From contig NZ_CP019701.2 in the NCBI RefSeq assembly GCF_002005205.3, forward strand, positions 2,656,001 to 2,720,000: 64,000 nucleotides of DNA, in the 5' to 3' direction. The notes under the pieces were generated by a model. The model worked only from the letters and a program-made list of their open reading frames with translations. It made no database searches and had not been told where the DNA came from. This document shows, piece after piece, positions 20,597 through 31,400 of this stretch. Position numbers and translations under genes: made by a program. Every line of letters starts with the position of its first letter. Position 1 is the stretch's first letter. This DNA is from Rhizobium rhizogenes. GTDB lineage: Bacteria; Pseudomonadota; Alphaproteobacteria; Rhizobiales; Rhizobiaceae.

Positions 20597-20667
20597 TCGA
20601 TTTTGTGCACATGCGAAAAGCTGCTATGGTCAGGAAAAGAGCTTGATCCGCGAGGGAGGCGCCATCA

Positions 20668-21900
20668 GTGTTCTACCATCTTTATGAAATGAACCATGCG
20701 GCCATGGCGCCGCTGCGCGCCGGTGCCGACATGATGCGCCAGGCCTGTAACAATCCTCTGAACCCGCTTTCCAGCACGGCTTTCGGGAGAAGCCTCGATG
20801 CCGGTTTTGAGGTCTTCGAGCGGATGACGCGCCGTTACGCAAAACCGGAATTCGGCCTCGGCAGCACGGTTGTCGATGGTCAGACCGTCAATGTTGCCGA
20901 AGAGACCGTCTGGTCGCGTCCGTTCTGCAATCTCGTTCATTTCAAGAAAGAACCCGATCCAGCCCGCCAGTCCGATCCGAAGGTGCTGCTGGTGGCGCCG
21001 ATGTCCGGCCACTACGCCACACTCTTGCGCGGGACGGTGGAGGCCCTGCTGCCATCGGCGGATATCTATATCACCGACTGGGCCGATGCCCGCACGGTGC
21101 CGGTGAGTGAGGGGAGTTTCGATCTCGACGATTATATCGGCTATGTCATCGAGATGTTGCGCGAGATCGGGCCGGGTGCGCATGTGGTCGCCGTCTGTCA
21201 ACCGTCGGTGCCTGTTCTGGCCGCCGTTTCACTGATGGAGGCGGATGGGGATTCTTTCGCGCCGGCATCCATGACGCTGATGGGCGGACCGATCGATACG
21301 CGCATCAACCCCACTGCCGTCAACGGTCTTGCCAAGGCCAAGCCGATCGAGTGGTTCCGCGACAATGTCGTCATGCAGGTACCGTGGCCGCAGCCCGCTT
21401 TCGGTCGCAACGTCTATCCGGGCTTCCTGCAACTGTCCGGTTTCATGTCCATGAACCTCGACAAGCACATGACGGCGCACAAGGATTTTTACCTGAACCT
21501 CGTCAAGAATGATGGTGATTCCGCTGAAAAACACCGCGAATTTTACGATGAATATCTGGCCGTCATGGATTTGACGGCGGAATTCTATCTGCAGACGGTG
21601 GAAACCGTCTTCATTGACCACGCGCTTCCGAAAGGGAACATGCTGCACCGGGGCAGGGCGGTTGATCCCGCGGCCATTCGCAAAGTCGCATTATTTACCG
21701 TGGAAGGTGAGAACGATGATATTTCCGGCGTCGGCCAGACAAAGGCCGCGCATGATCTCTGCCGGAATATCCCCGAAGACAAACGCGCCCATTACATGCA
21801 GCCGGATGTAGGCCATTACGGCGTCTTCAATGGTTCGCGCTTCCGCAGGGAAATCGTGCCCCGCATGCTGGATTTCATCCGCAAACACCAGACGGCTTAG
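20668..21900 (+). CDS. phaZ: Intracellular polyhydroxybutyrate depolymerase
   Basis: PhaZ of the intracellular type mobilises stored poly(3-hydroxybutyrate). The 410-residue product starts at a GTG (20668) preceded by GAGGGAGG. It has the alpha/beta-hydrolase nucleophile elbow VAVCQPSV with Cys177, plus an aspartate in EGENDDISG (about 346-354) and a histidine in VGHYGVF (H383), matching the Cys-Asp-His triad described for Ralstonia PhaZa1. No signal peptide, as expected for a granule-bound cytoplasmic enzyme. No other PHB gene is nearby. Confidence 0.93.
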   Translation: MFYHLYEMNHAAMAPLRAGADMMRQACNNPLNPLSSTAFGRSLDAGFEVFERMTRRYAKPEFGLGSTVVDGQTVNVAEETVWSRPFCNLVHFKKEPDPARQSDPKVLLVAPMSGHYATLLRGTVEALLPSADIYITDWADARTVPVSEGSFDLDDYIGYVIEMLREIGPGAHVVAVCQPSVPVLAAVSLMEADGDSFAPASMTLMGGPIDTRINPTAVNGLAKAKPIEWFRDNVVMQVPWPQPAFGRNVYPGFLQLSGFMSMNLDKHMTAHKDFYLNLVKNDGDSAEKHREFYDEYLAVMDLTAEFYLQTVETVFIDHALPKGNMLHRGRAVDPAAIRKVALFTVEGENDDISGVGQTKAAHDLCRNIPEDKRAHYMQPDVGHYGVFNGSRFRREIVPRMLDFIRKHQTA

Positions 21901-21967
21901 GTGAGAGGGCAGGAGGAGCCACGCATTTGCATGGCCAAGCGACGGACGAATCGGCTATGAAGGGTCC

Positions 21968-22735
21968 ATGTTTTCGCTCCTCAGAAAATCCCTGACGTCG
22001 CCGGCGCCAAAGAAGGTCGCGCCGAGCCAGCGCACCGTTGCGGTGGCTGGCCGGCAGGTGCCGATCACGGTCAGGGAAAACCCGCGTGCGACACGCATTA
22101 CGTTGCGCATCGAACCGGGCGGCCGGGCGCTGAAGCTGACGATCCCGATGGGTCTGCATCACCGCCAGGTCGATGATTTTCTGGAGAGGCATCAGGGCTG
22201 GCTGGAAGGCAAGCTTCTGAAATTCAGCCCCGATGACGGTTTACGTCCCGGCGCCACCATCGATATTCGTGGTGTATCCCATCGCATCGACCATACCGGC
22301 AGCCTGCGGGGGCTGACCCACATCGCGAAAGACGCTGATGGCGTGTCCGTTCTGAAAGTGAGCGGCACGCCCGAGCATCTGAAAAGACGGATCGCGGCTT
22401 TCCTGAAAAAGGAAGCGAAGGCCGATCTGGAGCGACTGGTTGCCGTTCATGCGCGCGCGGCCGGTCGGCCGGTGCGGTCCATCAGCATGAAGGATACACG
22501 CAGCCGCTGGGGCTCCTGTTCCCATGATGGAAATCTGAGCTTTTCCTGGCGCATCGTCATGGCCCCGGAAAAGGTCATTGATTATCTCGCCGCCCATGAG
22601 GTCGCGCATCTACGCGAAATGAACCACGGCCCGAAATTCTGGGCTTTGTGCGAAAAGCTTTGCCCGCACACCGATGAGGCCAAGGACTGGTTGAAACGCC
22701 ACGGTTCCAAACTTCACGCCATCGATTTCGATTGA
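21968..22735 (+). CDS. YgjP/SprT-like zinc metalloprotease (M48-like, DUF45)
   Basis: Cytosolic zinc-dependent peptidase fold of unknown substrate. Of 255 residues, the first 150 form a beta-rich region (RATRITLRIEPGGRALKLTIP), followed by the family motif KDTRSRWGSCSHDGNLSFSW. The catalytic site is HEVAHLREMNHGPKFW, with the H-E-x-x-H zinc motif and a third histidine (NHG). E. coli YgjP is a close architecture match. It stands alone in the same direction as its neighbours; no partner is suggested by context. Confidence 0.9.
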   Translation: MFSLLRKSLTSPAPKKVAPSQRTVAVAGRQVPITVRENPRATRITLRIEPGGRALKLTIPMGLHHRQVDDFLERHQGWLEGKLLKFSPDDGLRPGATIDIRGVSHRIDHTGSLRGLTHIAKDADGVSVLKVSGTPEHLKRRIAAFLKKEAKADLERLVAVHARAAGRPVRSISMKDTRSRWGSCSHDGNLSFSWRIVMAPEKVIDYLAAHEVAHLREMNHGPKFWALCEKLCPHTDEAKDWLKRHGSKLHAIDFD

Positions 22736-22759
22736 AACCTGCGGCGCGGATCGCCATCT

Positions 22760-22775
22760 GGATTCACGTGAAACA
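22760..22775. other. parS-like site 5, upstream of trpF
   Basis: GGATTCACGTGAAACA differs from the parS consensus at positions 1 and 3 and keeps the other 14. It lies in the 102-bp gap between the metalloprotease and trpF, about 14 kb right of the probable origin and 21 kb from site 1. Confidence 0.68.
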
Positions 22776-22837
22776 TTCCATCGGGAATGGATGCGATTTG
22801 GCTCGACTCTTGTCGCATTTCATGTCAGGTCGCGGGT

Positions 22838-23500
22838 ATGAAACCGGATATCAAGATTTGCGGATTGAAGACACCGGAAGCGCTGGAGCGCGCCGTCAGG
22901 CGCGGCGCGTCCCATGTCGGTTTTATTTTCTTTGAAAAAAGCCCGCGCAACGTCGAGCCCGATATTGCCGGCAGGCTGGCGCAAGCCGCCCGTGGCGCCG
23001 CCAGGGTGGTCGCCGTCACCGTCAATGCCGATAATGATTATCTCGATGAAATCGTTGATCTCGTCAAACCGGACATCCTGCAACTGCATGGCAATGAAAG
23101 CCCGGAACGGCTGCTGAACATCAAGGCGCTTTATGGTTTGCCTGTCATGAAGGCGATTTCCATTCGCGACGCCGCTGATCTTGCCAAAATCGACCCCTAT
23201 ATTGGAATAGCCGACCGTTTTCTGCTGGATGCCAAGGCGCCCGCCGGCTCCGAGCTTCCGGGCGGCAACGGCGTCTCCTTCGACTGGACCATCCTGCGAT
23301 CACTTGACGGAAGTGTGGATTACATGCTTTCCGGGGGATTGAACAAGGACAATGTCGCCGAGGCGCTGGCGGAGACCAGGGCAAGCGGACTAGATTTATC
23401 GTCCGGTGTCGAAAGCGCGCCGGGCGTCAAGGATCTGTCGATGATCGACGCATTTTTCGATGTGGTGAATGATTGGTCGAAAGGCCCAAAGGGAGCTTGA
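22838..23500 (+). CDS. trpF: Phosphoribosylanthranilate isomerase
   Basis: TrpF converts N-(5-phosphoribosyl)anthranilate to its carboxyphenylamino-deoxyribulose form by Amadori rearrangement, third step of tryptophan synthesis. From the ATG at 22838 the product has 220 residues and begins [16 protein letters not shown] with the catalytic cysteine in KICGL; the catalytic aspartate is in [18 protein letters not shown]. An earlier in-frame ATG (22787) would add 17 residues with no family match. trpF, trpB and trpA are grouped here apart from the trpE and trpDC genes, as usual in rhizobia. Confidence 0.96.
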   Translation: MKPDIKICGLKTPEALERAVRRGASHVGFIFFEKSPRNVEPDIAGRLAQAARGAARVVAVTVNADNDYLDEIVDLVKPDILQLHGNESPERLLNIKALYGLPVMKAISIRDAADLAKIDPYIGIADRFLLDAKAPAGSELPGGNGVSFDWTILRSLDGSVDYMLSGGLNKDNVAEALAETRASGLDLSSGVESAPGVKDLSMIDAFFDVVNDWSKGPKGA

Positions 23501-23501
23501 A

Positions 23502-24722
23502 GTGAACGACGCGCCAACACCCAATTCTTTTCGCGCTGGTCCCGATGAGGACGGCCGTTTCGGCATTTACGGAGGTCGCTTCGTTGCCGAAACGCTGATG
23601 CCGCTCATTCTGGATTTGCAGGCGGAGTGGGACAAGGCCAAGACCGATCCCGAGTTTCAGGCCGAACTCAAGCACCTCGGCGCGCATTACACCGGTCGCC
23701 CGAGTCCGCTTTATTTTGCGGAACGCCTGACGGCGGAACTCGGCGGCGCGAAGATCTATTTCAAGCGCGAAGAATTGAACCACACCGGCTCGCACAAGAT
23801 CAACAATTGCCTCGGCCAGATCCTGCTGGCCAAGCGCATGGGCAAGACCCGCATCATCGCCGAAACCGGCGCCGGCCAGCATGGTGTTGCCTCGGCAACC
23901 GTTGCCGCGCGCTTTGGCCTGCCTTGCGTCGTCTACATGGGCGCGACCGATGTCGCCCGTCAGGCCCCGAATGTGTTCCGCATGAAGCTCTTGGGCGCCG
24001 AGGTGAAGCCGGTCACGGCTGGCCATGGCACCCTGAAGGACGCGATGAATGAAGCGCTACGCGACTGGGTCACCAATGTCGAGGATACCTATTATCTGAT
24101 CGGCACGGCCGCCGGCCCGCATCCCTATCCGGAAATGGTCCGCGACTTCCAGGCCGTTATCGGCGAGGAAGCCAAGGCGCAGATGCTGGAGGCGGAAGGC
24201 CGCCTGCCGGATCTGGTCGTGGCAGCCGTGGGCGGCGGCTCGAACGCTATCGGCATCTTCCATCCTTTCCTCGATGACAAGAATGTCCGCATCGTCGGTG
24301 TCGAAGCCGGCGGCAAGGGTCTTTCGGGCGACGAGCATTGCGCTTCCATCACCGCCGGTTCGCCGGGCGTGCTGCATGGCAACCGCACCTACCTGCTGCA
24401 GGATGAGGACGGTCAGATCAAGGAAGGCCATTCGATCTCCGCAGGCCTCGATTATCCCGGTATCGGCCCTGAACATTCCTGGCTGAACGATATCGGTCGC
24501 GTGGAATATGTGCCGATCATGGACCATGAGGCGCTGGACGCCTTCCAGATGCTGACCCGCCTCGAAGGCATCATTCCTGCTCTCGAGCCGAGCCACGCCT
24601 TGGCCGAGGTCATCAAGCGCGCGCCGAAGATGGGCAAGGATGAGATCATCCTGATGAACCTTTCCGGCCGTGGCGACAAGGATGTCCACACCGTCAGCAA
24701 GTTCCTTGGAATGGATGTATAA
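23502..24722 (+). CDS. trpB: Tryptophan synthase beta chain
   Basis: TrpB joins indole and serine using pyridoxal phosphate. The start chosen is the GTG at 23502, one base after the trpF stop and with GGGAGC upstream; it gives 406 residues. The PLP-lysine motif is [26 protein letters not shown] binds the PLP phosphate, and [14 protein letters not shown] lies in the active site. Longer in-frame starts run back into trpF. Probably coupled to trpF and co-transcribed with trpA. Confidence 0.98.
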   Translation: MNDAPTPNSFRAGPDEDGRFGIYGGRFVAETLMPLILDLQAEWDKAKTDPEFQAELKHLGAHYTGRPSPLYFAERLTAELGGAKIYFKREELNHTGSHKINNCLGQILLAKRMGKTRIIAETGAGQHGVASATVAARFGLPCVVYMGATDVARQAPNVFRMKLLGAEVKPVTAGHGTLKDAMNEALRDWVTNVEDTYYLIGTAAGPHPYPEMVRDFQAVIGEEAKAQMLEAEGRLPDLVVAAVGGGSNAIGIFHPFLDDKNVRIVGVEAGGKGLSGDEHCASITAGSPGVLHGNRTYLLQDEDGQIKEGHSISAGLDYPGIGPEHSWLNDIGRVEYVPIMDHEALDAFQMLTRLEGIIPALEPSHALAEVIKRAPKMGKDEIILMNLSGRGDKDVHTVSKFLGMDV

Positions 24723-24726
24723 GATC

Positions 24727-25566
24727 ATGACTGCACGTATGGACAAGCGCTTTGCCGATCTGCGCGCTGAAAATCGCCCGGCCCTGATTACCTATTTCAT
24801 GGGTGGCGACCCGGATTTTGAAACCTCGCTCGGCATCATGAAGGCGCTGCCGGAAGCGGGCGCCGACGTTATCGAACTCGGCATGCCCTTTTCCGACCCG
24901 ATGGCGGATGGTCCGGCCATTCAGCTGGCCGGCCAGCGCGCGCTGAAGGGCGGCCAGACGCTGAAGACCACGCTCGATCTCGCCCGCGAGTTCCGCAAGG
25001 GTGATGATGCGACGCCCATCGTGATGATGGGCTATTATAATCCGATCTATATTTACGGCGTCGAAAAGTTTCTGGACGACGCACTGGCGGCCGGCATTGA
25101 TGGTCTGATCGTCGTCGATCTGCCGCCTGAAATGGACGATGAGCTCTGCATTCCGGCGCTTGCGCGCGGCATCAACTTTATCCGTCTCGCCACGCCGACG
25201 ACGGATGGCAAGCGTCTGCCTGTCGTCCTTAAAAATACCTCAGGTTTCGTGTATTACGTCTCGATGAACGGTATCACTGGTTCAGCCCTTCCCGATCCCT
25301 CGTTGATCTCGGGCGCTGTCGGTCGTATCAAGGCGCATACGGAACTGCCGGTGTGTGTCGGTTTCGGCGTCAAGACGGCCGATCATGCCAAGGCGATTGG
25401 CGCCGTGGCGGATGGCGTGGTGGTTGGTTCCGCCATCGTCAACCAGATTGCCGGCAGCCTGACCAGGGACGGAAAGGCGACCGCCGATACCGTGCCTGCC
25501 GTCACGACGCTGGTAAAAGGACTTTCAACGGGCGTGCGTGCATCGCGCCTTGCCGCTGCGGAATAA
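24727..25566 (+). CDS. trpA: Tryptophan synthase alpha chain
   Basis: TrpA cleaves indole-3-glycerol phosphate and channels indole to TrpB. From the ATG at 24727, four bases past trpB, the product has 279 residues. Catalytic acids are in the family motifs [19 protein letters not shown] and [14 protein letters not shown]; the phosphate-binding [14 protein letters not shown] is further on. An upstream frame extension overlaps trpB and was rejected. It is followed closely by accD (27 bp), a common rhizobial order. Confidence 0.98.
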   Translation: MTARMDKRFADLRAENRPALITYFMGGDPDFETSLGIMKALPEAGADVIELGMPFSDPMADGPAIQLAGQRALKGGQTLKTTLDLAREFRKGDDATPIVMMGYYNPIYIYGVEKFLDDALAAGIDGLIVVDLPPEMDDELCIPALARGINFIRLATPTTDGKRLPVVLKNTSGFVYYVSMNGITGSALPDPSLISGAVGRIKAHTELPVCVGFGVKTADHAKAIGAVADGVVVGSAIVNQIAGSLTRDGKATADTVPAVTTLVKGLSTGVRASRLAAAE

Positions 25567-25593
25567 GCGCGCGGCCCAGTCAGGAGTAGACAG

Positions 25594-26490
25594 TTGAACT
25601 GGATCACCAATTACGTTCGGCCGCGGATCAATTCCATGCTTGGCCGCCGCCCGGAGGTTCCGGAGAACCTGTGGATCAAGTGCCCGGAAACGGGCGAGAT
25701 GGTCTTCCACAAGGATCTGGAAGACAACAAGTGGGTCATCCCCGCTTCCGGCTATCATATGAAGATGCCGGCCAAGGCGCGCCTTGTCGATCTATTTGAC
25801 GACGGCGTCTATGAGGCCCTGCCGCAGCCGAAGGTGGCGCAGGATCCCTTGAAGTTCCGTGACTCCAAAAAATACACTGATCGCCTGCGCGACAGCCGTG
25901 CGAAGACCGAGCAGGAAGACACCATCCTCGCCGGCGTCGGCCTGCTGAAGGGCCTGAAGATCGTGGCCGTCGTGCATGAATTCCAGTTCATGGGCGGTTC
26001 GCTCGGCATCGCCGCCGGCGAAGCTATCGTCAAGGCCTTCGAGCGCGCCATTTCTGAGCGTTGCCCGCTGGTCATGTTCCCGGCCTCCGGCGGCGCTCGC
26101 ATGCAGGAAGGCATTCTTTCGCTGATGCAGCTGCCGCGCACGACCGTTGCGGTGAACATGCTGAAAGAAGCCGGCATGCCCTATATTGTGGTTCTGACGA
26201 ACCCGACGACCGGCGGTGTCACGGCATCCTACGCCATGCTGGGCGACGTGCATATCGCCGAACCCGGCGCTGAGATTTGCTTCGCAGGCAAGCGCGTCAT
26301 CGAGCAGACCATTCGCGAAAAGCTGCCGGAAGGCTTCCAGACATCGGAATATCTGCTGGAACACGGCATGGTGGACATGGTGATCGACCGCCGCGAAATC
26401 CCCGACACTCTGGCCAATCTGCTCAAGATCATGACCAAAGCGCCTGCTGAGACTGCAAATGCGGTCGTCCCGCTGGCCGCTTCGGCCTGA
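25594..26490 (+). CDS. accD: Acetyl-CoA carboxylase carboxyltransferase beta subunit
   Basis: AccD with AccA transfers the carboxyl group from biotin to acetyl-CoA in fatty acid synthesis. The 298-residue product begins at a TTG (25594) with AGGAG nine bases before it. The crotonase-like domain is intact ([36 protein letters not shown]). Odd: the N-terminal zinc ribbon that has four cysteines in E. coli keeps only Cys30 ([11 protein letters not shown]); the other positions are Thr33, Ile49 and Ser52, so zinc binding at this site should be lost. Same direction as trpA and folC. Confidence 0.96.
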   Translation: MNWITNYVRPRINSMLGRRPEVPENLWIKCPETGEMVFHKDLEDNKWVIPASGYHMKMPAKARLVDLFDDGVYEALPQPKVAQDPLKFRDSKKYTDRLRDSRAKTEQEDTILAGVGLLKGLKIVAVVHEFQFMGGSLGIAAGEAIVKAFERAISERCPLVMFPASGGARMQEGILSLMQLPRTTVAVNMLKEAGMPYIVVLTNPTTGGVTASYAMLGDVHIAEPGAEICFAGKRVIEQTIREKLPEGFQTSEYLLEHGMVDMVIDRREIPDTLANLLKIMTKAPAETANAVVPLAASA

Positions 26491-26506
26491 GGAAAAAAAT
26501 ATGTCG

Positions 26507-26531
26507 CCCGAAGGCATAAACTGCCTTCGGG
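26507..26531 (+). terminator. Hairpin between accD and folC
   Basis: A 10-bp perfect stem, CCCGAAGGCA at 26507-26516 with TGCCTTCGGG at 26522-26531, and a 5-base loop. There is no T run after it, so it may be a weak or factor-dependent stop, or an mRNA 3'-end stabiliser, within an accD-folC operon. Confidence 0.5.
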
Positions 26532-26614
26532 ATGATATGCTATACGTTGCATGATTTCATCTTTGGTGCGGCGGACAAATGGCAAGCAAAACGCCTGAAA
26601 GGCGAACGGAAGAC

Positions 26615-27958
26615 ATGACGAAGCCCGCGATCAGTGAGGCCGAGAAGATCATTGAAGAGCTGATGCAGCTCCACCCCAAGGGGTTCGATCTTTCGCTCGA
26701 CAGAATTTCCCGTCTTCTCGAAAAACTCGGTAATCCGCAGAACAGGATGCCACCTGTTATCCACGTTGCAGGCACAAATGGTAAGGGTTCGGTGACGGCC
26801 TTTTGCCGTGCCCTGCTCGAGGCGGCAGGGCTTTCCGTTCATGTCCATACCTCGCCGCATCTGGTGAACTGGCATGAGCGATATCGTATCGGCGTCGCCG
26901 GTGATAAAGGTCGTTATGTCGAAGACGACACTTTCGCGGATGCGTTGCGCCGTATTGAAGCCGCCAATGCTGGTCAGACGATCACGGTTTTCGAAATCCT
27001 GACGGCCGCGATGTTCGTGCTTTTTGCGGAACAGCCCGCCGACGCCGCCATCGTCGAGGTTGGTCTAGGTGGACGCTTCGATGCCACCAATGTAATCAAC
27101 AATCCGGCCGTCTCCGTCATCATGCCGATTTCGCTGGATCATCAGGCCTATCTAGGTGACCGCGTGGAACTGATCGCCGCTGAAAAGGCCGGCATCATGA
27201 AAAAGGGCTCTCCCGTCGTCATAGGTCATCAGGAATATGATGCGGCGCTGGAAACGCTCGTCGCCACTGCTGAGCGGCTTGGCTGCCCCGTTTCCGTCTA
27301 TGGACAGGATTTTTCCGCCCATGAGGAATTTGGCCGCATGGTTTATCAGGATGAATTCGGCCTGACCGATGCGCCGCTGCCGCGGCTTCCCGGCCGTCAC
27401 CAGCTTGCCAATGCCGCTGCCGCGATCCGTGCCGTCAAGGCTGCCGGTTTCGAGGTGACGGAACGGATGATCGAGAGGGCCATGACCTCCGTGGAGTGGC
27501 CCGGCCGTCTTCAGCGCGTCCTGACTGGCAAAATCGCTGATATGGCGCCGAAGGGTGCAGAAATCTGGATCGATGGCGGTCATAATCCGGGTGCCGGCGA
27601 AGTCATTGCCGAGGCCATGGCGGGTTTTGAGGAAAAGACGCCACGCCCGCTGTTCATCATTGCCGGCATGATCAACACCAAGGATCCGGTGGGTTATTTC
27701 AAGGCCTTCGCCGATATCGCCGAATATGTGTTCACCGTGCCGATCGGTGGCACCGATGCGGCGATCGATCCCGTCGTGCTCGCCCACGCGGCCTTCGACG
27801 CGGGACTGGTGGCAGCCCCGACATCGTCGCTCACCCACGCCCTGGAAGAGCTGTCGCGCCGTGTCGATCCCGAAGGACCACCACCACGCATTCTCATCGG
27901 CGGATCGCTTTATCTTGCCGGAAACGCGCTCGCCCTGAACGGCACGGTTCCCCAATAA
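26615..27958 (+). CDS. folC: Folylpolyglutamate synthase / dihydrofolate synthase
   Basis: FolC adds glutamate to dihydropteroate and to folates. With the ATG at 26615 (GGAAG upstream) the product has 447 residues; an in-frame ATG at 26579 would add 12 and cannot be excluded. The Mur-ligase-type P-loop is VAGTNGKGSVTAFCRA, and the family pair VGLGGRFDATNVI and the C-terminal WIDGGHNPGAG are present. Last plus-strand gene of the trp-acc-fol group and followed by a strong terminator shared with trxA. Confidence 0.95.
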   Translation: MTKPAISEAEKIIEELMQLHPKGFDLSLDRISRLLEKLGNPQNRMPPVIHVAGTNGKGSVTAFCRALLEAAGLSVHVHTSPHLVNWHERYRIGVAGDKGRYVEDDTFADALRRIEAANAGQTITVFEILTAAMFVLFAEQPADAAIVEVGLGGRFDATNVINNPAVSVIMPISLDHQAYLGDRVELIAAEKAGIMKKGSPVVIGHQEYDAALETLVATAERLGCPVSVYGQDFSAHEEFGRMVYQDEFGLTDAPLPRLPGRHQLANAAAAIRAVKAAGFEVTERMIERAMTSVEWPGRLQRVLTGKIADMAPKGAEIWIDGGHNPGAGEVIAEAMAGFEEKTPRPLFIIAGMINTKDPVGYFKAFADIAEYVFTVPIGGTDAAIDPVVLAHAAFDAGLVAAPTSSLTHALEELSRRVDPEGPPPRILIGGSLYLAGNALALNGTVPQ

Positions 27959-27987
27959 AAAAGCCCGGCGTTATCGCCGGGCTTTTT
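27958..27987. terminator. Bidirectional terminator between folC and trxA
   Basis: A 13-bp stem, AAAAAGCCCGGCG at 27958-27970 with CGCCGGGCTTTTT at 27975-27987, closed by TTAT. The poly-A arm gives a T run on the minus strand, so it can end both folC and the convergent addB-addA-trxA operon. Its first base overlaps the folC stop codon. Confidence 0.94.
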
Positions 27988-28006
27988 CAATTCCATAAGA
28001 CAGCAC

Positions 28007-28327
28007 TTATGCAGCGCTGGAAATCCAGGCGGAAAGCGCGGTCTTGGGAGCAGCGCCAACCTTGATATCAGCCACTTCGCCGCCCTTGAACATGGCAAGC
28101 GTCGGGATGGAGCGAACGCCGAACTTGGCGGCCAGTTCCGGGTTTTCGTCGATGTTGAGCTTTGCGACCTTGACCTTGCCGGCGAGCTCGGAGGAAATTT
28201 CCTCAAGGCTCGGCGCGATCATCTTGCAAGGGCCGCACCATTCGGCCCAGAAATCCACTACGACGGGTTCGGCGGATTCGAGGACTTCGGACTGGAAGTT
28301 GGCGGCATCGACTTTTACGGTAGCCAT
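28007..28327 (-). CDS. trxA: Thioredoxin
   Basis: Thioredoxin is the small cytosolic dithiol reductant for ribonucleotide reductase, methionine sulfoxide reductase and others. The 106-residue product has the redox motif [14 protein letters not shown] (C-G-P-C at about 31-34), the buried aspartate in VVVDFWAEW, and the cis-proline in [10 protein letters not shown]. Full length and typical. It is the last gene after addA (77-bp gap) and shares the terminator with folC. Confidence 0.97.
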   Translation of the reverse strand: MATVKVDAANFQSEVLESAEPVVVDFWAEWCGPCKMIAPSLEEISSELAGKVKVAKLNIDENPELAAKFGVRSIPTLAMFKGGEVADIKVGAAPKTALSAWISSAA

Positions 28328-28404
28328 ATCTGGCTCTCCTTTCAGCTAAACTTTTCCGCTATCGATGTGATGCGGGCGCGACGGAATTTCAATGCCCCGG
28401 TATC

Positions 28405-31400
28405 TCACTTTGTCTTTATTGCGGCAAGGGCCTCCGCCATGGCATCGTCGTCAACCCGTACAAAAGCGGCATTTTCCGTATAGATCAGCGCGCAGACAAA
28501 TTCCTTGCCGGGATAGAGCGGTGCCAGAATTTCACGATAAATTGCAAGCTGCGCGACATGGGAGAAGGGGATCTCGCGTGCTTCACGTGGGGGAACGCGG
28601 TTCGTCTTGTAATCGACAAGAATGACGCGGTTGCCTTCCACTGCCAGCCGGTCGATGCGGCCGGAGACGGCATATTGCTGCCTGCCGATCGTCATCGTGC
28701 CCATGATCGATATTTCCGCACGGCTGTTGGCGGAGAAGGCCGGTTGCACCGCCGGTTCAGACAGAACCCGCAAAACCGCCTGTATCAAATGCTCGCGCTC
28801 GGCAGCGGGCCAGAAACGGGCTGCTCGCTCCGCATAACGGCGGGCTGCCTCTTCGCGCTCATTCTCCGTAAAATCCGGCAGGGCCTGCAGCATGCGATGC
28901 ACCAGCCGGCCGCGCTGCAAGGCAAGGCTGGATGCCTCCGCTTTTTCTCCGAACAACGGTGAACGCACAGCCAGATCGTCCGCGCCGTCATCGATGATGG
29001 TGCCTGCGCCGGAAGGGCTGAGCGGTCTTGGCAGAGCGGGCAGGGCCGGCAGGGGGGCGAGAAGCCCCGCCGGAAGAGCGTGGTTCTCCTCCTGCTGCGT
29101 CTCCGGCAACATTTGCGGGGTGGATGCCGGACGAGGCTCGGACTTGCGCCACACAAGCCCCTGCCACTCCTCGCCATCGGCCACGAACACCTGCGGCCGG
29201 CAATGGTCTTGATTGTCTGTAAGCGCCGCCTTGACGATGGTGTGCCAGCATTCGGGGTTTTCTTTCTGGCCGCGATAACCGCAGACGACCAGATGATCGG
29301 CGGCACGGGTCATCGCCACATAAAGCAGCCGGCGATATTCATCTTCCGCAGCCGTCTTCAGCCGTTCTTCATCCGAGCGGATGAGATGGTTGGAGAAGCC
29401 GCTGCCGGGCAGCCAGACAGGGAAAGTGTCTTCGCCAGCCTCGATGAAGCGCAGTTTCGGCACATGGCTGTGATTGAAGGCCTTCGAGCCGCCATCGACG
29501 ACAAAAACGACCGGCGCTTCCAACCCCTTGGAAGCATGCACGGTCATGATGCGCACTTCGCCGCGATCCTTGTCCTGCTCGCGCTTCACTTCCGGCGAAT
29601 CGGTCTCCAGAACGGAAAGAAAGGCCTGCAGGCCGGGCAGCCCCGTTCTTTCGTGGTCCAGTGCAAAGGACAGGAATTCATCCAGAACGTCGCTTGCTTC
29701 GTTGCCAAGCCTTCCGAGAAACTTCTTGCGTCCGTCATGCAGCGTCAGAACCGCCGCGAAGAAGTCATGCACGGTGGCTGTTTTAGAGAGCGCGATGAAG
29801 TTTTGCAGTTTGCCGGTAACGACGGAAAGGTGGCTATTTTCTTTCTGTGAAAGCATCTGCAGCCTCCACCACACGCTCTCCGTCTCGGTTCGCGCGGCGG
29901 CTATCTCGAAGACGTCATCTTCCGTCAGGTTGAAAAGCGGGCTTTTCAAGAGTGCGGCAAGCGACAGATCGTCCTCAGGCAGTACCACGAACCGGCCGAG
30001 TGCGAGGAGATCCTGCACGGCAATATGGTCTGTCAGACGAAGACGGTCGGCACCGGCAACGGGAATATTCTTGCGCCGCTTCAGTTCACGGGTTAGCGCG
30101 TTGACGAAGGCATGGCGTTTTCTCACCAGCACCAGAATGTCACCCGGCTCGACAGCCCGTTCCACGCCCTTTTCAATGATGGTTTCACGTCCGATCATGT
30201 CGGCGATGCGTGCGGCGATGCGACGCGCGACGATGGTGGCCGGCGCGCTTTCCCGCAGCGCATCGAAAGGCGCCGTCCAGTCCTCTTCGTCCTCAGTGGT
30301 TTCGGGCGCCACCATGTCCCAGACTTCCACGGTGCCGGGATGGCCGGCGCGGTTGGAGCGGTGCTCCACCGGCTCATTATCGGCGCTGAGGCCGCTGGCA
30401 TTTTGCGGGATCGAGAAGACCTGATCGACGGCGGCCAGCACATCTTCCGTGGAGCGGAAAGAAAGCGGCAGGCGGATGCGGTGAAAAGCCTGCTCCACCG
30501 AATCGACGCGCCTTTTGGTCTCGTCGCGCTCCTGCGAGAACCGTTCCGGCCGCGCTCCCTGGAAGGAGTAGATCGACTGTTTTTCATCACCCACGGCAAA
30601 CAGCGTCCGCTGCCCCATGCGAGCGCTTTCGCCGGTGAAGAAATCCGCCGCCAGCGACTGGATGATCGACCATTGCACCGGGCTCGTATCCTGTGCCTCG
30701 TCAACGAGAATATGGTCGATGCCCTGATCGAGCTTGTAATGCACCCATGCACCCGCCGTATCGCGGTTGAGCAGATTGGCGGCGCGCTCGATCAGATCCT
30801 CGAAATCGAGCTGGCTGCGCTGCTTTTTCAAATCCTCGAAATCACCGATCAGCCGTTCGGCCAGAATAAGGGCGCATTTGGTCGCCGCCAGCATCCGCAT
30901 CAGACGGTAACGGTTGCGGCAGGCAACCACATGGTCGCGCGCCAGCGTCAATGCGTCGACAAGATCAGGAGCGGATTTCTGCATGCCCTTGTTGATGACA
31001 TAGGTATCCGATTTCTTTTCGCCCTTGGCCGTCAGCAGTGCGGCCTCGATGAATTCCATCCGCCGCACCGGGTCCGACTGCCGTTTCGCTTCCCTGAGGG
31101 CGTAAGCGACATCGATGACACGCGATCCGCCGACCTCGTCTGCAAGTGTCAGATAGGTATCGAGTGCGAGCCCGGAGAGGCCGGGCAAGGGCCAGAAGGC
31201 CGCCGCTGCCGTTTCTTCGGTCTCTCCATCTGCGATCTTCATCGCCTGCCGCAGCCGGGCATCAATGCCGCCAGATTGTTTGGCGTCGAGCAGAAAACCG
31301 CGAAGGGCGCTGCGATTGGCGATGATGGCGGAGAGCAGCGATTCCAGCCCACTTTCGTCGGCGAGATCGAGCACATAGGCCAGCGACTGGGCCAGTTCCG

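Noticed and set aside
28573..28590. CTTCACGTGGGG inside addA as a parS site
   Set aside because: Right half does not match GTGAAACA.
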